Assembly (NCBI GenBank): GCA_964016875.1
Contig: OZ024721.1
Coordinates: forward strand, 7,817,001-7,881,000
Direction: 5' to 3'
DNA length: 64,000 bases
Source: Fallopia convolvulus
Lineage: Eukaryota; Streptophyta; Magnoliopsida; Caryophyllales; Polygonaceae
In this document: positions 36,701 through 51,200 of the stretch, piece by piece
Layout of the letters: each line of letters starts with the position of its first letter
Numbering within the stretch: the first letter of the stretch is position 1
The notes under the pieces: model-generated
The model's input: only the letters and a program-made list of their open reading frames with translations
The model's database searches: none
What the model was told of the DNA's origin: nothing
Translations under genes and position numbers: made by a program

Positions 36701-37679
36701 ATTAGGAGGTTGGAATGATAGCCTGGAATAGTTTCACTTTGTAGCCAGGGTAGTAATTGTTTTTGTTGTGTTCTTATTGGATCTTTTGTTAGCTTATTGG
36801 ATAAGTCGGTTACCATGCTTGAGATGGATTTGTTTGTAAGTAGAGGTTCGTTAGAGAGTAGGAGTTCTCTTGAAGCCCCACCTGAATCTTCCATTACCTC
36901 TGAAGTTGGGCAAAGCCTAGAAAAAGGATGCTAAATTGCTAATGGTGGTTGGAATTAATATTGTATTAGGGATGAACTTCAAAGCTAAAGTACTTACCGA
37001 ATGCCTTTTGTAGTGAGACTAGGACTACAAATTTTCTTATGTCTTCTCGTTGCAAAATTATTAATCTGATGTTGAATTCTCTTAAATTGTGCAATTCAGT
37101 GTTCAAGGTGAGTACTAGAGGATGGACTTATACCTTTTGGCTAAGCTCAATTAGAGTAGGGACGTATTTTTTTATTTATTTTTCCCTGATGGAGTGGTGC
37201 AAGGATCATGTTCTTGAAGCATTTAACTCTTTCGAAGTATAAATAGCTGCTCACATGTGAGTCCTAAGTGATAAATTACTATTCAGATTGGTTTGAAATA
37301 GCTTCATTATTTTTTTTTCCTTTTGTCAAATAAGCAATTGCTTTGCTGGATTTGGTTCTGCTGTGATTTTGAATCTTATTGCTTGACATCGTTTTAAATG
37401 TCCACATTATCAACTTCATCTTCACATTGACAAATACTATTAAGAGATCAGATGTATGTGTTCAATAACAGAATAGTTATAGTTTTGTGTTTCGTTTCCT
37501 AGGACTTGAAATATCGCTTGCTTATAAGGTTATGGTGTGTTCATTTTGCTGCTGCAAGAAGTATTAAAAAAACTTTATTGATCATGTTAAACACTAGAAA
37601 ACACAAGACCTTAGGTTTTTAAGTAACCTTTCACTTGCTTGCACTAATTTTTTTAAATTACTTTGGTTGACGTACATGT

Positions 37680-37768
37680 AATCCACTTTCGACGTCAAGC
37701 ATACTAAAGCTGGGAATATTATTGTTACTGTTGGGCATGAAGGAATGAAATTTTGGGATTCGAGGCAG
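37680..37768 (+). pseudogene. WD40-like exon fragment in the Helitron
   Basis: It encodes AGNIIVTVGHEGMKFWDSR, which fits one WD40 blade ending in the W-D pair, followed by a GTATGA donor. The parent protein was not identified, and no adjoining blades are readable. Confidence 0.45.
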
Positions 37769-38802
37769 GTATGATGGATGTATGCTTTATAGCTTTTGGT
37801 GGTGTTATGGATGTACTTGCATGTCTGAAGGACTACTATCTAAGGAAGTGAGATGATATGCAAGCTGGTTACTATGTACAAACATGATTACACTTCTATA
37901 TCATCTGAATATCAACTTCGGTTTAGAGTGTTTTTGTATACATAATTTCTTACCTTGCTTGATGCCTTGATTTTAGCTGAGTTATAAATATAAATAGTCA
38001 ATCAATGTTGTTCACTATACTCTGTTTGGTTAGGTTGTTTTGCATCTCATAATTACACTTGGTGTATGAATTTCTTATTTGTGATTCTCTAATTCATTTC
38101 AAATTGGAATGAAGTAAAAAAGTTTCTCTTTACCCTAAAACCATGTTCTGCATTTAAGCTAAATAATTATTATAAACAAATCTACATATTCAATTTCTTT
38201 AAACTATACGCAGGCATTCCGCCCCTAATGCCAGAAATGATCTTAACCTCAATGGTGTGTGTTATGGTGTTTAATTTTAAAGTTATTAAAAATAGATGAT
38301 AAAATATTTAATAGATATATTGAAATATTTGATAATCTCTAAATTTACGTACATGGAAAGTAATAAAATATGAATAATATTATATTTAATCTTATCTATT
38401 AATTACTTTATCGAACCACAAAATGAGCTTGGTCTCATCTTAAATTAAATTAAATAAAAATTAAAAATTTCATATAATTAAATTATCTTTATCTTTCATA
38501 TTTTATTATATCTTATTTATTAAGTTAACTATTATTTCTTAAATTCTTATTTCTTCCATATTTGAATACATATATTTTAATTCATATTTTATCTTCTTTT
38601 TTTAATTACATATCTATGAAATATCATCAAGAAAAAAGAGAAATATAATTATTTTATCTTCTCAACATTAAATTTAACCATTTATATTGATTAAAAAAAG
38701 TATACATTCTACACATAATAAAATTGCTTATATTAAAGTTTATATTATATTTTTATTTATGAATATCCTATTTATAATATCTATAAAATACCGAATCGTA
38801 GT

Positions 38803-38829
38803 CGTACCCTGTACGACGGGTACAACTAG
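38803..38829 (+). repeat. Helitron 3'-terminal hairpin and CTAG end
   Basis: GTACCC and GGGTAC form the stem, and the element ends AACTAG six bases downstream of it, as in plant Helitrons. Confidence 0.65.
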
Positions 38830-38954
38830 TAATGATAAATCCCAATTACCAAAAATAATGTCCATCCCATTCCTATAAGAACGCACAAATATAATTATCT
38901 AATCTAACGACTACGATTTGTTGATATTGTTGCACACTTAAGAAGTATTTCACA

Positions 38955-39124
38955 TGAATCTATTCCCTAAGGGCATAGAATAAAATCTTGTTTTAGAAAG
39001 ATTTGTTATTTTTATTTATTTAGGAATTTAAAACTTTTTTATGACGGGTTCATGAATTTACTTATAGAATTTTAGTTTCTAAAATCGGAAAACTTATCTT
39101 ATGCCCTTAGGGCATAGATTAGAA
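38955..39124. mobile_element. Small MITE, copy 2 of the palindromic-end family
   Basis: The left end has CCCTAAGGGCATAGAATAA and the right end ATGCCCTTAGGGCATAG. The ends are inverted copies and match the element at 24815-24987. It directly abuts the CACTA element. Confidence 0.55.
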
Positions 39125-39149
39125 AGACCGATATGACACTACAAAAAAA

Positions 39150-39545
39150 GGCGAATTTAGCGACCATATTTCTGGTCGCTAAATGCAAAATATGGTCGCT
39201 AAATGGTCGGTGGCTAACCACTTGGCGACCATATGGTCGCCAAAAATAGTGACCACAACGACCATATGGTCGTTGAATTTAGCCACCATGTGGTCGCTAT
39301 TTAGCGACGATGGTCGCCCATGGTCGCCACATTATTGGCGACCATCTTGCGACCACATCGATCAAGTGGTCGCCAGTATTAGCGACCATATGGTCGCTAA
39401 TAGTGGTCAAAAGATGGCGACCATTCGCGAGCATATGGTCGCTAAAAGCACAAAAAACGCACAATCCTAGCCTTTCTCTGGTTTCAAAACGCACGATCGT
39501 GCGCCTATGACTGCACGATCATGTTGTAAATTAGCGACCACTTGG
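39150..39545. repeat. CACTA subterminal repeats, 39 kb end
   Basis: Many copies of TTAGCGACCATATGGTCGC or half of it, in both orientations. In En/Spm such motifs bind TNPA. ORFs here are by-products of the repeats. 39546-39740 is AT-rich. Confidence 0.85.
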
Positions 39546-39849
39546 TCGCCAATGTATTTGTTTTTAAAAAAAAATAATTACGAATTAATATAAATAAAAA
39601 ATATTTAATAATTAATAATTCATTAATTAACATAAATTCATTAATTTACATAAATTTAAATAATTTAAATACATAAATTAATTAATTTTCATAAATTTAA
39701 ACAATTTAAAATAATTAATAATATAATAAAACTACGCTAATCTAGTCAGCTTCGTCGGAGCCGTCCGCCTCGTCGGAGCCGTCGGGACCGGGCTGGCGGA
39801 ACCCACTCATATGCGGGTCCTGTCTTCGCATCTGGTGAATCCACGCCTC

Positions 39850-42800
39850 TGTAATATCCGCTCTTTTTAACAAAGAGATATTACTATAATTCGTTCGAGT
39901 TAATAATAAGTGAAGAGTTACACTTAAATTAATTCCGTTATAAATGAATTAAAAACTTGCAAAAATAAAATTTATTCTTATGAATAAATTATTGCAAGTT
40001 AAATTGTATTTAACAGAAAAATTTAAGTTACATGTGTAAAATAAATTGGATTTCTTTGGAGGAAGTCTTAAGGCAAAAAGGAAAAGAAAGAGAGGGAAAA
40101 ATAAAGCATAGAGGTGAGTTTTGAACTCAAAACCTCTTATGGAACATTATTTGTTTATATTACGTTTTTCGCCCAAGTTTTTCCTTTCTTCCTTTCTTGC
40201 CCTTCTTCCCTACCTTGTGTGTGAACGGTTCAGGCCCGAGCCCCAATGGCTGCGCCGCCGGCGTCACCCTTCGCTCACCTTCATGGCATCATCCTTTGGT
40301 CACCACCCGCCACTTATCAAGGCTAGTTAGTATAGCCTCGTCGAGTCATCACCTTTGCTCGCCATCTCTGACTTCTCCTCTGCTTTTCGGCGGATGCTGA
40401 CACGACAAACACGAGCCATGTGGATGGCTTCTCGGATTGTTAAAGGGAAGGAGATGAAGAAGCATATAGAAGAGGTTGCTTTGGGTTATATATATGAGAA
40501 GGCTGGTCGAATGAGGAAGAAGAAACCCGAAACTCTTTCTCGGTTTTGACCTAAAATACCCAAAACTTTAAAATTCGATTGTGGGTTGGTTTCTTAACCA
40601 AAAATCGTGATTCAAGTCTCTAAATGTCGAGGATTAAGTTCTCTACAATATCCCTCAATCAATTTGGAAGAAACCATTCAGAAATTGAGCCAAATCGACA
40701 ATTTCATGCACGAACTGAGATCTGCCCAGAATTTTCAGAAGTTGGTGACGAAGGATTTTCGTGGGCTTCGTTCTCCATCGTCAAACAACTATTTCCGGTG
40801 CGGTTGCCAACAGTTGGAAGGCGGGAAGGTGCTCTCTCAACTGTAGCAAATAGTCGCGCCACCCCGTCCCTGGTGTCTCCGGTGGAAGCCGATGTACAGG
40901 CCTTCGTGACCAACGCGGTTGCTGGTTTCTTTGCCCGGAAAATTCAGCAGCGACGAGTTAAGTTTGTGGGCTTCGTGGTAGACCTTCCGGCCACCAAATC
41001 TGTCGGAAACTGCCGACAATACGTAGAGGGGATGTCGGAGGTGCTTCTGTAGCTTCCCTCTTCGCCTCCACGGGTCGGTGAACAGGAGTTCGCGACCAGA
41101 TTTGGTACTGGTTTATGGTGCCCAGAAATTCAGCCTTGGCGAGTGATTCTTGTCGCCTTTGTTCTCCGTTTTCTCTCAACGAATGTAAGATCCGTTGCCA
41201 ACAGTAGAAAGAGGGTGATGAGGACTTCCAACTGTCGCTTAAATCACTCCAAACGGATATCAAACGAAGTCGCTAGATATCGACGAAGTTGGTTCGTCGC
41301 TCACTTTATTTCCGGCCTTCTTGAGTTTTAAAAAGGAAAAGGGAAAGGTGTTTGGACCGGGTTTGCCTCGGTATGCGTAACACGGATTCCGATGAATCGT
41401 CTCGATTCACGTGTTGCCTCGTTTTGCGCAACGCATCGTTTTGCGTGCCACCTTGGTTTGCGTGCAAGCAAATCCCGAAAGCGTATCGCTAGGTAATTTT
41501 CTTCTTTCGAGCTTGACTTATATTATAGAATGATTTTTGGATAAGATCATTCAAAGTTGGATTTTTGTATTAAATCTTGTAAAGCGTGATTTATCGAATT
41601 GGTTAAGTTATAAAGCCGGATTAAGTCAAGCAAGTACTTGACAAATTATTATTAGGACATAATAATTTGTAGTTAATCTTGAAATGGAAATAAATTGATT
41701 ATAATTTATTTCTATATTCTTTCCAGTACAACCCGAGCTCGAGTCGTGGATGCACGTCGTCCGAGATGGAACTAATCGCCTTAAGAGGAGAAATCTCGTA
41801 TAAGGCAAGTGGACGATTTTCTCTTGCGTTATTGTTATTAAATGAGGAATTGGATCCCATTTAATATTTGCGTTGGGAACAACTTGTATGATTAATGAAA
41901 TATGATAGGTTGTTATATTGTTAGAAATAATGACCATGTTGTTTATTCAGTTTGCGCTAGAACTGGATTTAGGTCCGTTATGTGCGACCTTGTTTGTTGT
42001 CTCTCGCTGAGACATTGTTGTGATTAAGATAGTTTCAGGGAGGGGATCGTGGTTCCATATCCTCTCTTAAAATGAATATTACATTAGGAGGGGCCTAATC
42101 CTAATGGCGAGTCATGACTCTTCCCCTGCTCTTCGTGCAAGGGGTTTGATGCGCACTCTAGCTAAGTGCAATTGGCACGGTGTAGTGTAGACGACCTGGT
42201 AATAGGCCTCTGGGATCTCTACCTCACCATATGCAAATGAGAGATACAGGATAACTTAAGTCATGTGATCCTGGTGTAGGGTAGATGACCATGGATGTAA
42301 TACTCCTATGATCTCTACGGGACCAAAGGTATAGGGTAGATGATCATGGATGAAATATTCCAATGATCTCTACGGTACCAAATATTTCAGCAGTAGTTCG
42401 AGCCGATTATGAATCACCAACCTGTTTGTGAAAAGTTTTGAAAGTAATATAAGATAAGTGCGTTAGGCACATTAATATACCTGAATGGTTCGTCCAGTCG
42501 GAAAGCCATTCTTGCTCCCGGTTATGAATGATTCTTAATCAAACTTTGATTAAGTGAATCTGATTAGTCGATGGAGGTTTTTCAAAATGTGATGTGATTA
42601 ATATGAGTTCCCAACAATTGGTTATGCTTCTTAAAGAAACCACAAGCGGTGGTGTTCTCTCTCTTGATTATGCGAATCTCATTCTTATTCTCTACAAGAC
42701 TGCTAACTGTTGGATCAAATCCGAGTCTATTCGGATTTGGATGCCAATATGTTTAGTTACAACCATAAGAACCAAGTTAGATTCTCCGCTTGCTAGTCTT

Positions 42801-43229
42801 TCATTAGACTAACCCGTCCATTTTCTTTTGTTTTATATGGTCGGCTGGTGTCCACCGTTGTATACGATACATCAGGTTCTTCTTGGAAGTTGATTCAAGA
42901 GGCGGATTCAGATGTTTGAAGCTCCAGAAGTTGAAGAAGGGTTTTCAATGGTTATACTTGAGTGAAGGTCATGGTTGAACTACTTCAAAGTGAAGTTGAG
43001 TTTCAGAAATAAGAGCTTAAGGAAGAATGGATGAAGATTTTGTTCAACTAGAAGGTTGTTCTATTTAATAATTCTTTTGGGTTAAGATTTGTATAAGACC
43101 AATTGTATTTATTCCGCTGTAATGTTTGTTTTAGTTTGTTCAGTCAGTTTAAAGCCTTGAGTAGCTTCGGTTTAGTCTTAATCGAGGTTACTGGCGGTAA
43201 TACCTCCAGGGTAAAAAGGGGGTGTTACA
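39850..43229 (+). repeat. 5' LTR of the long-LTR element
   Basis: It begins TGTAATATCCGC and ends GGTGTTACA. A GC-richer middle (40200-41330) gives several ORFs of 60-140 codons on both strands that resemble no known protein. Confidence 0.95.
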
Positions 43230-46200
43230 GAAGTGGTATCAGAGCTAAAAGTTCCTAAGTCTTGCTTAAGACTTTCATCTTCTATATAGAATTATGGAGA
43301 ATTCTATATGGGTGTTGTCTTAGAACCATTTACGGAAAGTGGTTAAGATTGAAGGTCAGACTCATGAAAGAGATTGAAGGAGAAAAGGGAATTGGAGAAC
43401 ATGAGGTAACAAGTTTGTAATTGTTTATGTGAAAAAGGTCCTATAGTGGACATTTGATTCCCTGGAGATGGGAATGGATTCCGCGAAGGATACAAAGTAA
43501 GATTAGGTGAAGATTCCTAAAGTTGAACTGGTTCTTGACCAAGTTCTCAATGAATTCCTATTCTCTCTTGAGAGTCTGAATTGGGTGTGCCTCGTTGTTT
43601 CTTCCATATTAGGAAATTTCTTGTGAAATTTTAAAGTTAGGTATTGTACTTCATTAAGACTTTCTAGTTTGAAGGTTTCCTATTTTAAGCTCGTATGATG
43701 GAAGATTTCAAGTTAAAAATTTTTGTTAAAAGTTCATGATTGAATGTTATGTGAAAGTCCAAGTGTTGTCTTTAAAAAGGAAAATTTTAAGGCGAGTTTA
43801 TTGGAAGAGTAAGAGTTTTCCCAAGAATATTTTCTTAGGAATTTCTAAATTTGGTTGAAATTCGATTATCAATAGAAGTTTGGAGTTGGAACCTCTACTT
43901 CTCATTATTAAGATTTGGAGAATCTTATGAGCCTTGAGTGATTCTAAAAAGATCAGTATGGATCATAAAGGGATGTAAAAGAATCCTGAAAAGAAAAGGA
44001 TTGTCTTTGGAAACTTTCTTCAACAACTAAGTTTGTGACTCTATAGTATAGAATCATGGATATTATATACTTTTCTTTGCCCAGTGGGAAGTTAAAGAGC
44101 TTTGAAGTGCTCAAAGTGAATTAGGAATTTATTTGATAGGAGATCAGAGTGCTTTTCCATGGAGATGGAAAATTCGCCCGCAAATGTTGGATCAATTGAA
44201 TTGTTATACTATTGGAAGATGTAGTTCAATTTCTAACCTGATAGTGTTCAAACTTGGATTTTCATATATGTTGTTATCCTTTGAGTTAAGAGGATTGAGA
44301 ATCCTAAATGGAATGGAAATTTCTTATGATTATAGTAAGAAAGAAAGGAAGAATGTTGGTCCAGTTTAAGTTGTGAACAAGTGGTTAATCATCAAGGTTG
44401 TTGTGGATAAGGTTGATTGGTCAAAATGGATTGAACAGGTAAAAGCTCATCGGTAATGTGTTTATGTTCAATTAACTACTTGGCACAAGTGTTAATTGAT
44501 TACATGGGTTGTTGATATCCAGATGACTAACCTATGTGACAACGTTATTGGAGTTTCGTTGTAGGATACCCAACTCGAGATAATGAGAAGAGACTTGAGG
44601 TCTATAATTGACCAATAATGGAATCAGCAATGAGATGTTCTAAATTGCCAATGGTATTGGCTTATGTTTCTTCAAGGATGGAAATGATAAAGTTCAGTTT
44701 TGAGAAGATCATTCAAGGAATGATTTTGGTATGTTCGTCTGTGATATTTTAAACAGTTGGGAGAAACATAGCAATCATCTATTGTCAATAAGGCTTAGAC
44801 TCTATCGATGAAAGGATAATTTCAGTTGTGTTTGAATTTTGAAGATTTTATATCAGTCTAACCTAATGTCTAAGGTGGTACTGGTGAAACTATTAAGTTG
44901 TTGGCCAGTTTCCTAACCATAAGCTCTTCCTTTGCAATGTGGTTTGAAGTTAAATTAATGAAAATGTATATGCAATCTCCTTATGGTTAAGTAAGAAGAC
45001 AAGGGAATGATGGAGAAGTTTAGTTTGTTCACCAATGTTGAATTGAGAAAGGTTTAAGAATACCTTGTTTGGTCATGTGCATTCTTCTGCTAAAAGAGAT
45101 TGGAAATTAAAGGAATTTCCTTATATGTAGAAAGATATAAGGATTGGATGTTTTGAACTGGATGCAAAGTTTGAAAGTTCACTTCTTATATTGAGAAGAT
45201 TAGGTTGTAAAAGGATTGAAAGTTCTTAAAATCGTCAGAAGAGTTGATAGTTCACTCTTGGATATCGGAATTGAAATGACTATTAACTTGCAGAAGGCTT
45301 GTTGTTTTGTGAATGGATGAACTGAAGTATTAAATTTTTGTCAATGGATTATATTTGCATAACTTTAAAGTAGTATGTCAAGTGAGGCATACAAGTTGAG
45401 AATGATCGAAGAAGAATCTTTGCTATGAGTATGAAGATGTCGGAATCATATTTTCTCTAAGGATTGCAAGTAGACTGATACAAGCAATCAACTTCTGTTA
45501 TCGGAACTTGTAAAGTTAAGATGAGTTCTGATCAAGTTGTATCAAATGAAGATTACTTTATACTATGGAGTATGGAAAGGTATGATAGTGTATTGGAAGT
45601 GAGAAAAGATCAAGGTACGTCACCAGGAACTACCTTGAAGAAGAGAAGAAGTGTTATATTTCAAAAGGGAAGTGATGTTTAGAAACAAATTAGTTGTCTT
45701 TGCTCCTTTGAGACTCATCTTCGATTCTGAGAAAATTTCAAATATGAAATTTTTAAGGCAATGTTAGTGGTTAAAACAATTTGAGAGTAAATGTTTTTAC
45801 GGTTTTCATGGTGGTGAGTAAGAATGTATGTTGTCTTCCATCTTGATCACATGGTAAGGCAAGATTACATGTCTTATTCCTATGAGAATGCAGTAAAGGA
45901 TTATGTTTATTTTATCTCCCCATCTTGATCACATGGTGGTATAAGATCACATAATTCCTTGGGTTTTAAAGAATAGTTTCTAGTATGAGTTGGTAATCAT
46001 ATAAGTTTCTCTCAAGTGAAGTTATTGAGATTCAAGGACGAGAGTTTTCATATATAGCAATTGCTAAATCAGCTACTTTGTAAAAATCCTTCGAGTTAGT
46101 ACTTCGTATCGTATACTATTTAAGGAGTATGGTCAAACTTCCCAAAACAGTTCGATTATAAGTAAAGAAATTTGGCAAGATTCTTTACAAATCTGTGTTG

Positions 46201-48267
46201 GTCTCTGAAGAGCATGGAGTAACTCAGTACCTCTCTAAAAGTTTGGGATTGTTTTCAGTCAATGATTATTGGAATTCTCTAAACAGTTTGCTAGTAGTTC
46301 ATCTTGGTTGACGTTATGACCTAAGAAAGTCATTGCCTTGTTAGCAGAATTGTCCTTGAAAGTAAGTTGATATGGACTCCTGGAATAGAACCCTTTCTAA
46401 GGAATGATATTGTAGTAATCCTTTCTTTGGAGTAAAGGATGTACTAGAAATTTCTCCATTAGTTATTATTTGTTTTCACGTTGTCTTGGAAACTTAAATC
46501 TATTTTAGATAAGATAGTCAAGTGAGAACTTTAAGCAGAACTCCAATGAGTCTGGAGTTTGGATATGTAAATTAGTAATGATATTTTGTCTCAGCCTGAT
46601 AAGCTGTTAAATGTGGAGAATGGACATCTGAGGATACGTTTTTAATCCTAAGAGTTAGGTTGCTCAACAAGTCAGAATGTTAAGTGAAATCTAAACAGTT
46701 CTTTGATGAAAAAGACTGAAAATTGTCAATGGAGACAATTTTGTTGGAAATTATCGGACTAAAGCTATGATGGTCCAATATGTTGGTATATTAATGCGTA
46801 AGAGTGCAGTTTGAAGTAGTTGAGAGAGATAAATACTTTTGAATGTCAGTATGCCCAAGCTGAGTTTGGTTGAGAAAAGGATGTAAAAGATTGACAATAT
46901 AGGTTATTATCTTATCATATGTTGGATAATCTCATATTCTTGGTTAAGGTAATACTGAGATTTTATCGCAAGAAAGGAAATTGAGTAAGGATTCTAAGTA
47001 ATCCTTGTAAAGAAAATAATTTGAGAAGGACTAAAGGTTTAGTTGGATAACAATAAGATTGTGTGGATTCCCTAGGAGTTGTTCAAAATCTGTTGACCAG
47101 ATCAAAGAAAGGCAGTATGGGAAAATAATAATACTTAAGATCAATGGAAAAGATCAAGAAGGTAAAACACCGGGATTTGTTATTCAAGCTTATGGATTGC
47201 TTGGTTTCAAAACTGTTCATGTGTATCTGTTGTTGATGAACTTTGAAAGCTTAATTCAAAGGAAGCATAGTTATTTGCTTAATTAATTCAGCCTGGAACA
47301 AGTAAATGTATAAGGATTAAGATAAAACTTTTGATGGACTGACATGAAGCAAAATGTCACCGAGTTCGTTTGGATATGTTGGTTGTTTGGAAGTCCTAAT
47401 GGAGCATAGAAGACCAGATGAAATGTTATAGTCTCTTCCTGTTTCAAAATGAAAGTGGAAAGATGTTATAATGGATTCTTGTCATTAGTCGTTCAAGACT
47501 TAATGGAAGAAGGATGCATATGAAGATTGTTAAGAAACTCATTTAGAGTGTTCTTTTTAATGCATTTAAGATGACTATGAATGGATATAAGTATATCCAA
47601 GCCAAGTTGTTGATGGTGAAAGATCAATAAAAGTTTTATGTCTTTATGAAGCAAGGAGTTCCTAAGTTGACATAGTTGATAGGTTTTGTCAAGCAACTCT
47701 ACTAAAGGATTTATTCTTGTTTATAAGAAACAAGATAAGATTCATTCTTGTCATGTTGAACCTTACGAAAGGTTGGAATGAATTGGCAGGATAGGCTATT
47801 ATCTTGTCATACTTAGTATGTTATCTAATATATAACAACTTTTAGATGTTGTTATCCTGAGAGGATAGTCGGATGAATCTCACGTTATTGGTGAAGACGA
47901 TATTGAGATTTTATCTGGAAGAAAGTCGAGTAAGGATTGTGAGACATCCTTGTAAAGAAGTTACGTTTTAAGGAAGAGCCATTAGTAGGAATACTTTGGT
48001 TCAAATATGGTAGTAAAGAAACCTCAAGTGCTTGATAAAGAAGTTTCTTAGGCGAAAGTTTGGAAAACCGAGCAAGTTATAAAAGGTGTTTTCCTGAGTT
48101 GTTTTACCCTAGTTAAAGAATGAAACATTCTTTAAGGGGGTACTTAGGTGATAAATCATTTCTCTTCGGATAGAGAATGGTTTTCAGTATACGTTCCAAT
48201 GTTCATATGTGTACCACCCTAGTCTTTCCTAGTTTCGAGGACGAAACTATTTTTAAGGGGTTACTAA
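43230..48267 (+). other. Internal region of the LARD-like element, no polyprotein
   Basis: The longest ORFs are under 80 codons (44133, 47059), without retroviral motifs. Two inner blocks (46880-47030 and 47770-47975) are diverged direct repeats sharing TATTATCTT-TCATA and TGAGATTTTATC. CCATCTTGATCACATGGT occurs at 45839 and 45922. The tail (48225-48267) is gypsy-like. Confidence 0.7.
43234..43245 (+). promoter_or_regulatory. Primer binding site (tRNA-Met)
   Basis: TGGTATCAGAGC, four bases after the LTR end, complements the 3' end of plant initiator tRNA-Met. Confidence 0.9.
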
Positions 48268-51200
48268 TGTAATATCCGCTCTTTTTAACAAAGAGATATT
48301 ACTATAATTCGTTCGAGTTAATAATAAGTGAAGAGTTACACTTAAATTAATTCCGTTATAAATGAATTAAAAAACTTGCAAAAATAAAATTTATTCTTAT
48401 GAATAAATTATTGCAAGTTAAATTGTATTTAGCGGAAAAATTTAAGTTACATGTGTAAAATAAATTGGATTTCTTTGGAGGAAGTCTTAAGACAAAAAGG
48501 AAAAGAAAGAGAGGGAAAAATAAAGGATAGAGGTGAGTTTTGAACTCAAAACCTCTTATGGAACATTATTTGTTTATATTACGTTTTTGGCCCAAGTTTT
48601 TCCTTTCTTCCTTTCTTGCCCTTCTTCCCTACCTTGTGTGTGAACGGTTCAGGCCCGAGCCCCAATGGCCGCGCCGCCGGCGTCACCCTTCGCTCACCTT
48701 CATGGCATCATCCTCTGGTCACCACCCGCCACCTATCAAGGCTAGTTAGTATAGCCTCGTCGAGTCATCACCTTCGCTCGCCATCTCTGACTTCTCCTCT
48801 GCTTTTCGGCGGATGCTGACACGACAAACACGAGCCATGTGGATGGCTTCTCGGATTGTTAAAGGGAAGGAGATGAAGAAGCATATAGAAGAGGTTGCTT
48901 TGGGTTATATATATGAGAAGGCTGGTCGAATGAGGAAGAAGAAACCCGAAACTCTTTCTCGGTTTTGACCTAAAATACCCAAAACTTTAAAATTCGATTG
49001 TGGGTTGGTTTCTTAACCAAAAATCGTGATTCAAGTCTCTAAATGTCGAGGATTAAGTGCTCTACAATATCCCTCAATCAATTTGGAAGAAACCATTCAG
49101 AAATTGAGCCAAATCGACAATTTCATGCATGAACTGAGATCTGCCCAGAATTTTCAGAAGTTGGTGACGAAGGATTTTCGTGGGCTTCGTTCTCCATCGT
49201 CAAACAACTATTTCCGGTGCGGTTGCCAACAGTTGGAAGGCGGGAAGGTGCTCTCTCAACTGTAGCAAATAGTCGCGCCACCCCGTCCCTGGTGTCTCCG
49301 GTGGAAGCCGATGTACAGGCCTTCGTGACCAACGCGGTTGCTGGTTTCTATGCCCGGAAAATTCAGCAGCGACGAGTTAAGTTTGTGGGCTTCGTGGTAG
49401 ACCTTCTGGCCACCAAATCTGTCGGAAACTGCCGACAGTACGTAGAGGGGATGTCGGAGGTGCTTCTGTAGCTTCCCTCTTCGCCTCCACGGGTCGATGA
49501 ACACGAGTTCGCGACCAGATTTGGTACTGGTTTATGGTGCCCAGAAATTCAGCCTTGGCGAGTGATTCTTGTCGCCTTTGTTCTCCGTTTTCTCTCAACG
49601 AATGTAAGATCCGTTGCCAACAGTAGAAAGAGGGTGATGAGGACTTCCAAATGTCGCTTAAATCACTCCAAACGGATATCAAACGAAGTCGCTAGATATC
49701 GACGAAGTTGGTTCGTCGCTCACTTTATTTCCGGCCTTCTTGAGTTTTAAAAAGGAAAAGGGAAAGGTGTTTGGACCCGGTTTGCCTCAGTATGCGTAAC
49801 ACGGATTCCGATGAATCGTCTCGATTCACGTGTTGCCTCGTTTTGCGCAACGCATCGTTTTGCGTGCCACCTTGGTTTGCGTGCAAGCAAATCCCGAAAG
49901 CGTATCGCTAGGTAATTTTCTTCCTTCGAGCTTGACTTATATTATAGAATGATTTTTGGATAAGATCATTCAAAGTTGGATTTTTGTATTAAATCTTGTA
50001 AAGCGTGATTTATCGAATTGGTTAAGTTATAAAGCCGGATTAAGTCAAGCAAGTACTTGACAAATTATTATTAGGACATAATAATTTGTAGTTAATCTTG
50101 AAATGGAAATAAATTGATTATAATTTATTTCTATATTCTTTCCGGTACAACCCGAGCTCGAGTCGTGGATGCACGTCGTCCGAGATGGAACTAATCGCCT
50201 TAAGAGGAGAAATCTCGTATAAGGCAAGTGGACGATTCTCTCTTGCGTTATTGTTATTAAATGAGGAATTGGATCCCATTTAATATTTGCGTTGGGAACA
50301 ACTTGTATGATTAATGAAATATGATAGGTTGTTATATTGTTAGAAATAATGACCATGTTGTTTATTCAGTTTGCGCTAGAACTGGATTTAGGTCCGTTAT
50401 GTGCGACCTTGTTTGTTGTCTCTCGCTGAGACATTGTTGTGATTAAGATAGTTTCAGGGAGGGGATCGTGGTTCCATATCCTCTCTTAAAATGAATATTA
50501 CATTAGGAGGGGCCTAATCCTAATGGCGAGTCATGACTCTTCCCCTGCTCTTCGTGCAAGGGGTTTGATGCGCACTCTAGCTAAGTGCAATTGGCACGGT
50601 GTAGTGTAGACGACCTGGTAATAGGCCTCTGGGATCTCTACCTCACCATATGCAAATGAGAGATACAGGATAACTTAAGTCCTGTGATCCTGGTGTAGGG
50701 TAGATGACCATGGATGTAATACTCCTATGATCTCTACGGGACCAAAGGTATAGGGTAGATGATCATGGATGAAATATTCCAATGATCTCTACGGTACCAA
50801 ATATTTCGGCAGTAGTTCGAGCCGATTATGAATCACCAACCTGTTTGTGAAAAGTTTTGAAAGTAATATAAGATAAGTGCGTTAGGCACATTAATATACC
50901 TGAATGGTTCGTCCAGTCGGAAAGCCATTCTTGCTCCCGGTTATGAATGATTCTTAATCAAACTTTGATTAAGTGAATCTGATTAGTCGATGGAGGTTTT
51001 TCAAAATGTGATGTGATTAATATGAGTTCCCAACAATTGGTTATGCTTCTTAAAGAAACCACAAGCGGTGGTGTTCTCTCTCTTGATTATGCGAATCTCA
51101 TTCTTATTCTCTACAAGACTGCTAACTGTTGGATCAAATCCGAGTCTATTCGGATTTGGATGCCAATATGTTTAGTTACAACCATAAGAACCAAGTTAGA

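Larger units (their letters stand above)
34293..38829 (+). mobile_element. Helitron-like element with gene scraps
   Basis: The 3' end is GTACCC-loop-GGGTAC, then AACTAG followed by T (38826-38829 is CTAG), which matches the Helitron 3' pattern. The best 5' candidate is TCCATACTACTATAAAA at 34293, preceded by A; 33997 (TCTATAACTATATATT) is an alternative. No Rep/helicase is encoded. Intron-like DNA and exon-like pieces (34600-34810, 35030-35220, 36080-36130, 37680-37768) point to captured host gene fragments. Confidence 0.55.

Noticed and set aside
40121..41331. ORFs of 60-142 codons in the LTRs (repeated at 48540-49750)
   Set aside because: They overlap on both strands, differ between the two LTRs by ordinary substitutions, and match no protein I know; likely chance in GC-richer LTR DNA.
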